Shown: positions 36,659-45,796 of the stretch, one piece after another
How positions within the stretch are numbered: position 1 is the stretch's first letter
How the letters are laid out: each line of letters opens with the position of its first letter
Assembly (NCBI RefSeq): GCF_002608075.1
Contig: NZ_LAHA01000004.1
Location: 92,323-156,322, forward strand
DNA length: 64,000 nucleotides
Origin: Nostoc linckia z4
GTDB taxonomy: Bacteria; Cyanobacteriota; Cyanobacteriia; Cyanobacteriales; Nostocaceae
Reading direction: 5' to 3'
Notes under the pieces: generated by a model
Told to the model about the DNA's origin: nothing
What the model saw: only the letters and a program-made list of their open reading frames with translations
Database searches by the model: none
Made by a program: the position numbers and the translations under genes

Positions 36659-37441
36659 TTAAAATTCCTGCTGTTGATAGACAATATAAATAGCTTCTAA
36701 AAATACATCAGGTGTATAATTTTCTGGCAGTTTTTCTAAATTAATAATAGATTTAACTTGCTGGGCTAAGTTTAAAGATAGTGATGCTCTAGCTTTTAAT
36801 GACATTGCACTACGTCGCTGTAAATATTCACGAATAACTGCAAAATCATCAGGTAATAATTGGGATAAGTTGGCAGTTTGTAGTAATTCGTCGTGGAGTA
36901 TCTTTGCCTGTTCTGAAATTATTAAGTTCGATGCATTAGCTGGCTGGGCTTGAATCACAATGGTACCAGCAGCCAAATCACCCAAACGCTTTTCGCGGTT
37001 GCCCAACATAATTAAAAAAGCGCCAATAAACAAAGTTTCATCAAAGGGTCGCAACAGGGCACGTAATGTTGCTTGTTGTAGCCCGATGAGTCTACCATCA
37101 TCTCTAACCACGCGAATTTTAGCGATGCGTTTACCGGGGGTTTGTCCAAACCATAAGGTTTCAAAAAATACGAAATACCCAATGTAAATTGCAAAGCCAA
37201 TAAAAAAGAAAATTGCTAATAGCCAAAGTCCTATATTCCGAGGATTTGTAACTAAATTTTCCAAAAAATTCAACAGTTGCGTTGAAAAGACAGTCCAAAT
37301 CAACACAAACAACAGCAAACTTATACCCAAAACTGTATAGTCAATCAGCAATGCTAAAGCTCGATTGCCAATTCCTGCTAAAGTAAATTCCAGTTCTACA
37401 CTTTCTGGAGTCTGGAATGAGATGCGATTAAAAAAGCGCAT
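36659..37441 (-). CDS. RDD-family membrane protein
   Basis: The 260-residue protein has an RDD domain: GIGNRALALLIDYTVLGISL at the start, three membrane helices, then WFGQTPGKRIAKIRVVRDDG and ALLRPFDETLF. The last 85 residues are cytosolic. RDD proteins are thought to act in ion or solute transport, though the family is poorly defined. It forms a group with a second membrane protein on the same strand (57 bases apart) and a divergent SpoIIM gene; RDD and SpoIIM genes occur together in many bacteria, often with MoxR/DUF58 genes, which are absent here. Confidence 0.8.
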   Translation of the reverse strand: MRFFNRISFQTPESVELEFTLAGIGNRALALLIDYTVLGISLLLFVLIWTVFSTQLLNFLENLVTNPRNIGLWLLAIFFFIGFAIYIGYFVFFETLWFGQTPGKRIAKIRVVRDDGRLIGLQQATLRALLRPFDETLFIGAFLIMLGNREKRLGDLAAGTIVIQAQPANASNLIISEQAKILHDELLQTANLSQLLPDDFAVIREYLQRRSAMSLKARASLSLNLAQQVKSIINLEKLPENYTPDVFLEAIYIVYQQQEF

Positions 37442-37498
37442 ATTTGAACTAATGAAAAACTAATAAACTTGAATTCAGGTATTGAGTTAACAAAAAAT

Positions 37499-38332
37499 CT
37501 ACAAAGGAGGTTTTCGTAATTGCAAACCCAAGCCTTCACGGCGACTACGCAAGTCAAAATATAAAACAGCCTTTAGTGCTTGCCAGAATGGCATGACAAA
37601 AACTCCACCTATTAAGCTACCAACCCAAGAAATAAAATACACAAGTGAGTAGATACCAGTACCAGGCTCAAGTTTTAAAAGGAATAAGCTGGGTATATAG
37701 TTGAATACAAATACTATTGGTAGCGTCACCAAAAAAGCAACTAATACTACACCTTGAATGCGAAATACTGAAGCTTTAGTTAACTCCCAACTTCTAGCAA
37801 CACTTTCGCCACCATTAATATTTTCCTCAACTGCTAGGGGGACTTCAGCAACAATCCAACGGGAGTAAAACCAGGTTAGTCCTAAAAGCACAATCCCGAC
37901 TGTGACAATGATTGCCAATGTAGTGACGACTATAACGGCTGAATTACCTAATATCCCTCCTAATACTACTCCTATCAAGCCAGCAAAGATACCACCAACG
38001 ATCGCCAATCCAAAATAAACGACCAGTAAAGATATCCCTACTTGCAAAGCAACTCGAAAAAATGACCACAGACGTGGATTAACGTGATTGTTGGCGCTTT
38101 GGACACTTTCTGGCTGGTAAACCAATTCACCAAAAGCCAAACGTGAAATTAACCCCGAAATGGCAGCATACTTCGCCCAACCATAAATTGGGACTATAAT
38201 CCACAAGTGAGCAATGGCAGCTAAATTGAGATAAGTCTTGAGATGAGAACGATACAGTCGCACCGCAGCACTGACAACGTTACCAACACTCAGTGGTTGT
38301 ATGTGACCGGGAGATCCAAAATTTTCAGACAT
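37499..38332 (-). CDS. polytopic membrane protein, DUF975-like/GDPD membrane-domain type
   Basis: The 277-residue protein starts MSENFGSPGHIQPLSVGN and has about six hydrophobic helices, including a long Gly/Ile/Val-rich pair (about 110-170), and a cytosolic GGESVARSWELTKASVFRI segment typical of membrane proteins annotated near RDD/SpoIIM genes. I can only assign a broad class. It ends just before the RDD gene on the same strand and is divergent from the SpoIIM gene, so all three probably belong to one membrane system. Confidence 0.6.
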   Translation of the reverse strand: MSENFGSPGHIQPLSVGNVVSAAVRLYRSHLKTYLNLAAIAHLWIIVPIYGWAKYAAISGLISRLAFGELVYQPESVQSANNHVNPRLWSFFRVALQVGISLLVVYFGLAIVGGIFAGLIGVVLGGILGNSAVIVVTTLAIIVTVGIVLLGLTWFYSRWIVAEVPLAVEENINGGESVARSWELTKASVFRIQGVVLVAFLVTLPIVFVFNYIPSLFLLKLEPGTGIYSLVYFISWVGSLIGGVFVMPFWQALKAVLYFDLRSRREGLGLQLRKPPL

Positions 38333-38412
38333 AATACCAAATTTCCCTTGAAACTACGGATCTGAATTTGAGGCTATCTTAAGCTAAGTTAAAGTCAGTG
38401 TTCCCAAAATTC

Positions 38413-39390
38413 ATGAATATTCAACGTTGGATTGCACGACGAGAACCGAATTGGCAGCGTTTAGATGCCCTATTAAAGCAGGTAGAAAAAAAAGGGCTAA
38501 AGTCTCTACGGGCAGCCGAAATTAGAGAATTAGCTTCTTTATATCGTTCAGTCGCCGCAGATTTAGCCCGCGCCCGCACCCAAGAAATCAGTAATACTTT
38601 GACACAAAGTTTACAATCTTTAACAACTCGTGGTTATACGCAAATTTATCAAGGTTCGCGACGACAGGAGTGGCAGGCAGTTTTAGAATTTTACCGTTGG
38701 GGATTACCATCTGTAGTTCAAAAAACATTTGCGTATATCGCAGCAGCAACAGCGCTGTTTTTATTGGGTGGAATAGTAGCTTGGTGGTATTCCTGGCAAA
38801 ATCCCAGCTTCATGTCCTTAATCGTACCTGAAAACTTGATATCCAAGGTGCGAGATGAGCATAAATTGTGGATGGGGTCAATTGTTGGCATTGAACCTCT
38901 AGCATCCAGTGGCATTACGATTAATAACTTGGCAGTGTCCTTTGGGGCTGTTGCTGGTGGAATTACTGCTGGGATATACACAGCCTATTTGATGGTATTT
39001 AATGGTTTATTAATTGGTGCAGTTGGGACTTTAGTTGGTCAAAATAACTTAGCATATCCTTTTTGGGCCTTTGTATTTCCGCATGGTTCCTTAGAACTAC
39101 CGGCGATATTTTTTGCTGGAGGTGCGGGATTTTTATTAGCAAAAGCAATTTTATTTCCTGGCAAATATCGCCGACCGGACGCACTGAAATTTTATGGTAG
39201 TCAGGCAGTGCAGTTAGTATTTGGGATTGTACCAATGTTGATGCTTGCAGGTGCGATCGAAGGCTTTTTTTCACCTAATCCCAACGTACCCGACCCGATT
39301 AAATATCTGGCAGGAATGGCATTGTTTGTACTTTTAGTGATGTATTGTAGCCGGAAGAAAAATATAAATGAAAACGGAATGGGGAGATGA
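38413..39390 (+). CDS. stage II sporulation protein M-like membrane protein
   Basis: The protein (325 aa) has a cytosolic helical N-terminal domain (MNIQRWIARREPNWQRLDAL onward) and five or so membrane helices, including the SpoIIM-type segment with NNLAVSFGAVAGGITAGI and FPHGSLELPAIFFAGGAG. Cyanobacteria do not sporulate; the family is a general membrane protein. I prefer the ATG at 38413 to the GTG at 38398. The last four residues and the stop codon (GMGR, then TGA) come from a GGAATGGGGAGATGA repeat. Confidence 0.85.
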   Translation: MNIQRWIARREPNWQRLDALLKQVEKKGLKSLRAAEIRELASLYRSVAADLARARTQEISNTLTQSLQSLTTRGYTQIYQGSRRQEWQAVLEFYRWGLPSVVQKTFAYIAAATALFLLGGIVAWWYSWQNPSFMSLIVPENLISKVRDEHKLWMGSIVGIEPLASSGITINNLAVSFGAVAGGITAGIYTAYLMVFNGLLIGAVGTLVGQNNLAYPFWAFVFPHGSLELPAIFFAGGAGFLLAKAILFPGKYRRPDALKFYGSQAVQLVFGIVPMLMLAGAIEGFFSPNPNVPDPIKYLAGMALFVLLVMYCSRKKNINENGMGR

Positions 39391-39476
39391 GGGAGATGTA
39401 GCTTTAGCTGCCGGCAGAGTTGAAGATGAGGGAGATAGGGGGCACGGGAGATTAATAACTTCCCACTCACCAGTCA

Positions 39477-40106
39477 TCAGTCAACCATCAACAAGCAACC
39501 ATTAATAATCCCTACAAGGATTTTTACAAGTAGCAATAAATCTTCTGGGACTTGATAGCGTTTCTGGTCTTGAGTTACCTGGCGATTTGCGCGATGGTAA
39601 ACTCCAAAACGCCAGTCTTCACCAGTTGTAACTGCTCCATATAGAAGTTCTGATGTAGATTTAGTCCATTCATCAAGTGCAATTAATTCAATGGCGAGTT
39701 GAGTAAATCCTCTAACTAAGTCTGATTGTTTAGCTTCAATCACTAATAAATTTTGAGGCGCTGCAATATAATAATCGAGAGTGCCTTTGAGATAGTCATT
39801 AACAGCAATAGAATATTCTATATTGAGTCGCTGATTAGTTAAATTACAAACCTCAAACAAAATCGGGCCAATTAAAGCTTCTCGTCGAGCAGTTTCATTA
39901 ACTAAATCGATATGAGATAAATTACGCTGAAGCTGTTGCTGTAAAAAGCGCAAATCAAAAACTTCTGAAGATTCAGGTAAAGTTAGATTCTTCCTTTCTA
40001 AAGTACAATTTAATTCGGCTAAAATATCATCAATAATAAAGGGCAATTCAAAATATTTGCTAAAAGTATAAGATTCACCAGCTTTGAGAATGCGGCGGGA
40101 ATTCAT
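39477..40106 (-). CDS. PD-(D/E)XK nuclease-fold protein of unknown function
   Basis: The 209-residue protein has a likely restriction-endonuclease-like core: GTLDYYIAAPQNLLVIEAKQ gives the Asp...Glu-x-Lys arrangement, followed by a helix (GFTQLAIELIALDEW) and YGAVTTGEDWRFGVYH. This suggests a nuclease or nuclease-derived protein; no partner modification gene is nearby. Its last codons (LLMVD) lie in GTCAACCATCAACAAGC text of repeat character. It is convergent with the SpoIIM gene. Confidence 0.6.
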   Translation of the reverse strand: MNSRRILKAGESYTFSKYFELPFIIDDILAELNCTLERKNLTLPESSEVFDLRFLQQQLQRNLSHIDLVNETARREALIGPILFEVCNLTNQRLNIEYSIAVNDYLKGTLDYYIAAPQNLLVIEAKQSDLVRGFTQLAIELIALDEWTKSTSELLYGAVTTGEDWRFGVYHRANRQVTQDQKRYQVPEDLLLLVKILVGIINGCLLMVD

Positions 40107-40359
40107 AAAACAGCCAAGCCAAGTTGATTGTACTTAAATTCTATACAAATTAGCTCAGGTGTCCCTTGTAAATCGCCAGACGATCGCAACCCAACCACAA
40201 CCTTTGGACAAAGGGATCGCTCGCCACCGTAGTAATTGCTAGTATTGCCACATATCATATATTTTGCTTGATTTTCTAAAATACCTCCTAAATGTGGAGT
40301 ACGTTTAGGCTACTTTTAGGCTTATGATTTGAAGGCAATCGGACTTGCAGCCAGAGCAA

Positions 40360-42855
40360 ATGTTACGACTTCTCTTGATTGATGACAATCCGAACGATCG
40401 CCTCTTAGCAATTCGGCAATTGGAACGCGAGTTTTCTGACCTCGAAGTAGAACAAGTGGTCACAGCTCAAGACTTGACTCAGGCATTGCAAACTGGTCAA
40501 TTTAACTTGGTTGTCACCGATTATCAATTGCGTTGGAGTAACGGTATAGAAGTATTACACGCAATTAAAGCTAGTTATCCGAATTGCCCGGTGATTATGT
40601 TCACCAACAGCGGTACTCAGGAAATTGCTGTGGAGGCAATGAAATCTGGATTAGATGATTATGTGATCAAATCTCCTCAGCACCAAGTACGCCTAACAGT
40701 AGCAGTGCGATCGGCGCTAGAACGAGCTGAAACTCGCCAAAAAGCTGCAAATTTAGAAATTCGCTTTCAAACTCTCCTCAACCGCCTAAACGTTGGCATT
40801 TATCGGACAACTTTTGATGGTTCTTTACTCGAATGTAACCCAGCCTTCCTGCGTTTAATTGGGTTAGGAAGCTTACCCCAAGAGCAAGCAAATCGGTTTA
40901 TAGAGCTTTATTTCCAACCGGAAGATTATGCTCAGTTAATTAATCAGCTGCGAGAAAATGGCGAAGTGCGCGACAAAGAAATCCAATTGCGACGAGCTAA
41001 TGGTAGTTTGATTTGGGTGCGTGTGAGTAAAACCTTCACCAAATTTGATGGCAACGGTATCATTGATGGCTTGGTAGAAGATATCAGCGATCGCAAACGA
41101 GTAGAATTAGAGCGAGAGCAATTACTCATCAGCGAACAAGCTGCCCGCATGGAAGCTGAAGCTGAAAAGCAAAATTACAGTTTATTATCTGAAGCTAGCC
41201 GATTGCTGGTATCTTCCCTCGATTACCGCACAACTCTAGCAAAATTAGCCAACTTAGTGGTTCCTACATTAGCTGATTGCTGTTTAATTGATATTGTTGA
41301 CGCTAACTTAACAGTCTTTGAAGAACCAATTGTTGCAGCAACCACTCCTCAAATCGAAGCCCTAGCTTTGTTACTCAGACGATTTTATTCCACCTTTGCC
41401 AATGCTGATTTTGGTATTAGAAAAGTTTTGCAAACAGGGGAACCAGAATTAGTAACTGATGCAACGGCGAATTCTTTGTCATTCACAATGAAACAGGACG
41501 CACAAACCCAACGATTGATGCGCCAAATGAACATTCAATCTTACATAATTGTGCCACTAGAGGCTCGCGATGCCTACAGTGGTATGGCTTTACGCAAGCT
41601 AGGTACAATTACTTTGATTGCTACCCAAGAGAACCATCGCTACACAACAGCTAATTTAAATATGGCTCAAGCCTTGGCTTTGCGGGCAGCTACAGCAATT
41701 GAAAATGCTCGACTTTACCAGCAAGCAATAGACGCAAATCGTATTAAAGATGAATTTTTAGCTGTTCTATCTCACGAAATTAGAACTCCCCTAAATCCGA
41801 TTTTGGGTTGGGCAAAACTTTTGCGTACCAGCAAGTTAGATCCACAAAAAACTGCTTTAGCTTTGGAAACCATCGAACGCAACGCTAAATTACAAACTAA
41901 ACTCATTGAAGACTTGTTAGATATCTCCCGCATCTTGCGAGGTAAACTCAGTCTCAATGTCTGCCCAGTTGATTTGGCAAGCATTATTCGAGCCGCAATG
42001 GAAACAGTACGGCTATCAGCGGAAGCGAAATTGATTCAAATTCACTCTGCTCTCGATCCGGCCGTTGGTCAAGTATTTGGCGACCCAGGACGCTTGCAAC
42101 AAATAGTCTGGAATCTCCTCTCCAACGCCATTAAATTTACTCCTGAAGGCGGACAAGTTGAGATTTATTTAGAGCAAATTGATTCTCAAGTGCAAATTAG
42201 AGTTAAAGACACAGGCAAAGGAATTAACCCAGATTTTCTGCCCTATGTATTTGAAACCTTCCGTCAAGCTGATAGTGCAACTACCAGGAAATTTGGCGGC
42301 TTGGGTTTGGGATTGGCAATTGTCCGTTATCTAGTAGAAATGCACGGTGGTACTGTCTTAGCAAAAAGTTTGGGAGAAGGTCATGGAGCAACCTTTATTG
42401 TCAAGTTGCCAATGATACTTACTGATACAGTTGACAGCAGTCAAGACAGTGATGTGATTGCCGCCGATATTCCAACTTTTGATGGTTTAAAAATTTTAGT
42501 TGTGGATGACGAACCTGATTCTTTAGAGTTAATTAGCTTCGTACTCCAACAGTCTGGAGCCACTGTCACTGCTGTATCATCAGCAATAGAAGTATTAGAA
42601 ATATTACCAAAATGGCAGCCAGATTTACTGGTGAGCGATATCGGAATGCCAGAAATGGATGGCTATATGTTGTTGAAACAAATTCGGTTAATGAGTCCAG
42701 AACAAGGAGGACAAATTTTAGCCATCGCCCTCACAGCCTATGCCGGAGAAGGTAACGAACAAAGAGCGATGGCAACTGGTTTTCAAGCCCACATCAGCAA
42801 GCCAATAGATCCAACCCTGTTAATTGAAACTATTGGCAATTTAGTGCAAGGTTGA
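40360..42855 (+). CDS. hybrid histidine kinase, receiver-PAS-GAF-HisKA-HATPase-receiver
   Basis: The 831-residue kinase begins with a receiver (Asp54 in VVTDYQLRWSNG), then PAS/PAC (about 130-250), a GAF-like region (about 275-455), HisKA (His472 in LSHEIRTPLNPILGW), HATPase and a second receiver at the C-terminus (Asp760 in LLVSDIGMPEMDG). It can thus receive phosphate and pass it on. I use the ATG at 40360 (MLRLLLIDD); the TTG at 40345 is less likely. The first 250 residues are clearly paralogous to the kinase at 45797, so this signalling cluster grew partly by duplication. Repeats of 21 bases begin 30 bases after the stop. Confidence 0.88.
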   Translation: MLRLLLIDDNPNDRLLAIRQLEREFSDLEVEQVVTAQDLTQALQTGQFNLVVTDYQLRWSNGIEVLHAIKASYPNCPVIMFTNSGTQEIAVEAMKSGLDDYVIKSPQHQVRLTVAVRSALERAETRQKAANLEIRFQTLLNRLNVGIYRTTFDGSLLECNPAFLRLIGLGSLPQEQANRFIELYFQPEDYAQLINQLRENGEVRDKEIQLRRANGSLIWVRVSKTFTKFDGNGIIDGLVEDISDRKRVELEREQLLISEQAARMEAEAEKQNYSLLSEASRLLVSSLDYRTTLAKLANLVVPTLADCCLIDIVDANLTVFEEPIVAATTPQIEALALLLRRFYSTFANADFGIRKVLQTGEPELVTDATANSLSFTMKQDAQTQRLMRQMNIQSYIIVPLEARDAYSGMALRKLGTITLIATQENHRYTTANLNMAQALALRAATAIENARLYQQAIDANRIKDEFLAVLSHEIRTPLNPILGWAKLLRTSKLDPQKTALALETIERNAKLQTKLIEDLLDISRILRGKLSLNVCPVDLASIIRAAMETVRLSAEAKLIQIHSALDPAVGQVFGDPGRLQQIVWNLLSNAIKFTPEGGQVEIYLEQIDSQVQIRVKDTGKGINPDFLPYVFETFRQADSATTRKFGGLGLGLAIVRYLVEMHGGTVLAKSLGEGHGATFIVKLPMILTDTVDSSQDSDVIAADIPTFDGLKILVVDDEPDSLELISFVLQQSGATVTAVSSAIEVLEILPKWQPDLLVSDIGMPEMDGYMLLKQIRLMSPEQGGQILAIALTAYAGEGNEQRAMATGFQAHISKPIDPTLLIETIGNLVQG

Positions 42856-42884
42856 CTGTTGACGTTAACGGTATGTAGTAGCAA

Positions 42885-43094
42885 GATGCAACAAAGGTGC
42901 AAATAAATGCAACAAAGATGCCAGTTGATGCAACAAAGGTGCAAATAAATGCAACAAAGATGCCAGTTGATGCAACAAAGGCGCAAATAAATGCAACAAA
43001 GATGCCAGTTGATGCAACAAAGATACCAGTTGATGCAACAAAGGTGTCAGTTGATGCAACAAAGGTGTCAGTTGATGCAACAAAGGTGCATTTT
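42885..43094. repeat. ten tandem 21-base repeats (ATGCAACAAAG core)
   Basis: Ten units of 21 bases share GATGCAACAAAG followed by a variable nine bases (GTGCAAATA, ATGCCAGTT or GTGTCAGTT types). The first six alternate as a 42-base double unit, the last four are nearly uniform. Since 21 is a multiple of three, frames on both strands remain open and give false repetitive peptides (PVDATKV; LLHQLTP). It lies just behind the hybrid kinase. Confidence 0.92.
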
Positions 43095-43524
43095 TTAAAA
43101 AACCGTAAAGGACGCATAGACACCTTCAAAGGAGCGTCTCGTAGAGAAGTGGCTTCCCGTAGGTTAAGACGCAAAGAGAAGGAAGAAATGCTTAACCCAA
43201 GCGTATTGCTTTCTAAGGTAAGTAAGTCGGTACAATAAAACCAAACTATGTGAAGAAAAATTATAAAGCTAAGGCGTTGCATAAATGCGGTATGAATTAA
43301 GATTTTGACGAAGGCTAAAGGTAGATTCTTGGCGCGGCAGTCGCTCATGGGGGAAACTCCCAAGACCCCGCTGCCTTTGCGCCTTTGCGTGAGGTAAAAA
43401 TCATCCCTAGATTCAGCAATGCCAAAGCTAAAACCCTCTTCATTCCTGCCCCCTGTTCCCTGCCTTATCCTGAGAATAAATATTCACCACGACCTACTTA
43501 GAAGTCCTAAGACCACACCAGCAG
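43095..43524. other. intergenic stretch of dispersed repeat modules
   Basis: The stretch holds GGAGCGTCTCGTAGAGAAGTGGC (43131 onward), a module related to the one near 52645, and GCCTTTGCGCCTTTGCGTGAGG near 43375, which is the complement type of the module at 23460. A coding frame running in from the tandem repeats to 43238 is not convincing. Confidence 0.5.
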
Positions 43525-43531
43525 GTGTCTA

Positions 43532-44770
43532 ATGCACAATACAAATCGCTCCTGGCAAAAAAGCTATGGCATTGCTGTACTCGCCAGCGGTTTAGCACTG
43601 TTATTTTCTCTACTGATATCGCCACTGTTAGAGAACATTACTTTTTCTGTATTTTTTGCAGCTGTGGTGTTGAGTTCCTGGTATGGGACTCGCGGCTCAA
43701 GTTTATTGGCAACCCTACTGTGTAGCTTAGCGATCGCTTTGTTTTTCTTAGAACCAATTTATTCACTGAATATTTTAGCCCTCGATGGTTCGATTCGTTT
43801 GGGGTTATTTGCGATCGTATCGCTACTAACTACGGAATTGAATGCAGCTTGGAGACGCACAGAGTTAAAGCTGCGAGAAAGTGAAACTCGCTATCGTGAA
43901 ATGGCAGAGGCGGTGCAGAACTACGCCAATGAATTAGAGGAACGAGTCGCCAACCGCACAGCCGCCCTATTGGAAGCCAACAAAGAACTGGAAACCTTTG
44001 GTTATTCAGTTTCCCATGACTTACGCGCTCCTTTGCGATCGATGCAGGGTTTCGCTCAAGCACTACAGGAAGATTATAGTCATTGCTTGGACAGCGATGC
44101 ACAAGATTATATTCAAAGGATTGTCGCCTCTGCCGAACGCATGGATGGACTAATTCAAGACTTGCTCGACTACTCGCGCCTGAGTCAAGTAGAAATTAAT
44201 CTTGGCGTACTTAACTTAACAGACATTCTTACAGAAGCCCTTAACCAACTAGAAGTAGAATTGCGATCGCGACAAGCTCAAGTCAACATAGAGCAACCAC
44301 TTCCAGAAGTTACAGGCAATTGGACAATTTTAATCCAAGTACTCGTAAACCTGCTGAGTAATGCAATTAAATTCGTCCCCGCTAACAGACAGCCAACAAT
44401 TCGTATCTGGGCGGAAATCGTCGGGGGAGATGGGGAGATAGGGAGATGGGGAGATGAGGTAAAAAGGGGAGAAAATTCTACCTTGTCCCCCTTGTCTTCC
44501 TTGTCCCCCTTATCCCCCTTGTCTTCCTCATCCCCCATTCGCCTCTGGATAGAAGATAACGGTATTGGCATTGCACCAGAACATCGGCAGCGAATTTTCA
44601 ATGTATTTGAAAGATTACATACTCAAGAAAGTTATCCTGGTTCTGGCATTGGTTTAGCCATTGTCCGCAAAGGTGTTGAACGTATGGGGGGACAAGTGGG
44701 TGTAGAGTCAATAGAAGGTCAAGGTAGCCGCTTTTGGATTCAACTACAAAAATTTTCCATGAAAACATGA
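43532..44770 (+). CDS. membrane sensor histidine kinase with KdpD-like (DUF4118) domain
   Basis: The 412-residue kinase starts with a four-helix membrane domain of the DUF4118 type (IAVLASGLALLFSLLISPLL, FFAAVVLSSWYGTRGSSLLA), then a coiled coil, HisKA (His162 in YSVSHDLRAPLRS) and HATPase with IEDNGIGIA and GSGIGLAIV. A repeat-coded segment of about 38 residues (STLSPLSSLSPLSPLSSSS) is inserted before RLWIEDNGIGI. Its stop codon overlaps the start of the next gene (ATGA), so kinase and regulator are translationally coupled. Confidence 0.87.
   Translation: MHNTNRSWQKSYGIAVLASGLALLFSLLISPLLENITFSVFFAAVVLSSWYGTRGSSLLATLLCSLAIALFFLEPIYSLNILALDGSIRLGLFAIVSLLTTELNAAWRRTELKLRESETRYREMAEAVQNYANELEERVANRTAALLEANKELETFGYSVSHDLRAPLRSMQGFAQALQEDYSHCLDSDAQDYIQRIVASAERMDGLIQDLLDYSRLSQVEINLGVLNLTDILTEALNQLEVELRSRQAQVNIEQPLPEVTGNWTILIQVLVNLLSNAIKFVPANRQPTIRIWAEIVGGDGEIGRWGDEVKRGENSTLSPLSSLSPLSPLSSSSPIRLWIEDNGIGIAPEHRQRIFNVFERLHTQESYPGSGIGLAIVRKGVERMGGQVGVESIEGQGSRFWIQLQKFSMKT
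44422..44535. repeat. repeat insertion in the HATPase domain of the DUF4118 kinase
   Basis: GGGGGAGATGGGGAGATAGG and GAGATGGGGAGATGAGG lead to CCTTGTCCCCCTTGTCTTCC units. The GGGGAGAT unit is the same as in element copies A and B. The host frame is kept. Confidence 0.85.
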
Positions 44771-45219
44771 ACACAGACCAGCAGACAATCTTACTGGCAG
44801 AAGATGACTCCAATCAAGTCCTGTTAATTCGTCGGGCTTTATGCAAAGCCAATCTCATGCAACCCCTACAAGTTGTAAGCAATGGAGAAGCTGCTATTTC
44901 TTACCTGTGTGGTGAAGGGGAATATGCTGACCGAGAACGCTACCCTCTGCCGATACTGGTTTTATTAGACCTGAAAATGCCCCGTAAATCTGGGTTTGAG
45001 GTTTTAGAGTGGCTCAAGCAACAACCAAAACTCAAACGCCTACCAGTTGTTGTGTTGACAACTTCTAAAGAAACAACCGACCTTCATAAAGCTTATGACC
45101 TGGGTGTGAATTCGTATTTAGTTAAACCCGTGGCATTCAGTGATTTAACGGCAATGGTAAAGTTACTTGATGCCTATTGGCTAAACTTAAATCAACAGCC
45201 GTTGGTTTACTTCAGTTAG
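44767..45219 (+). CDS. Rcp1-like response regulator coupled to the upstream kinase
   Basis: The protein (150 aa) is a single receiver domain of the Rcp1 class: ILLAEDDSNQ, phosphoacceptor Asp68 in VLLDLKMPRKSG, LTTSKE, and Lys in YLVKPVAF. The ATG at 44767 overlaps the kinase stop as ATGA, which fits strict partnership with that kinase. It has no output domain, so the next step is protein-protein signalling, possibly to the receiver-bearing kinase at 45797. Confidence 0.88.
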   Translation: MNTDQQTILLAEDDSNQVLLIRRALCKANLMQPLQVVSNGEAAISYLCGEGEYADRERYPLPILVLLDLKMPRKSGFEVLEWLKQQPKLKRLPVVVLTTSKETTDLHKAYDLGVNSYLVKPVAFSDLTAMVKLLDAYWLNLNQQPLVYFS

Positions 45220-45796
45220 ACAATTTGATTTTCTTAAACCTGGCAATCCTAGCCTTTCAAAGGATGGGAGGGTCAATAATGGTTGAGCCTCAAAAAGCTA
45301 TCTTTAAGTAATTCAGAATTCATGAAAAAATTTACCGAGTTTAACTATCGTGTGGTAAGAATCAAGGGCAATGCTCATCAGTCATGTCCGGCAAGAAAGT
45401 AAAGTTTTTTGCCAACAGCGCAAATCATCTTCAGATGATTAAATACCCTAAAAATCTTTTTTCTAATTCACTAGACTTTTGCTATTAGCCTTGAACTCAA
45501 GTTTAAGGCGGGTGATGAAATCAATAGTTAAAATATTTCTACCTTATAGTTAACACTAGTTAACACCAACGAGCATTGCGTTTATTTCTCAGGCATGGTC
45601 TATTTATTTGAGGATAGCTTTAAGTTGAGATTCCTTAGTAGGGTGTATTCTCGCTGAGAAGACTACACCGAAAGATTTAAAACTTACGCATTACATTTTT
45701 AACAGATGCTACAAAAATTGCAAGTAATTAAATCTACTTTCTTTAGTAAGGATTCACCACTTAGAGCTTTTCAAGCATCAATTTTTTTGGCTTCTC
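45220..45796. other. intergenic region, no gene seen
   Basis: The 577 bases are AT-rich. No G-rich repeat, tRNA or convincing frame was found. It probably holds the promoter of the next kinase. Confidence 0.4.

Noticed and set aside
42885..43094. The 21-base repeats as a CRISPR array
   Set aside because: The units are directly adjacent, with short variable parts that recur between units; there are no unique spacers of about 35 bases.
42897..43238. Frames across the 21-base tandem repeats as a heptad-repeat protein
   Set aside because: Both strands give equally long repetitive peptides because the unit length is a multiple of three; no ribosome binding site or conserved partner supports translation.
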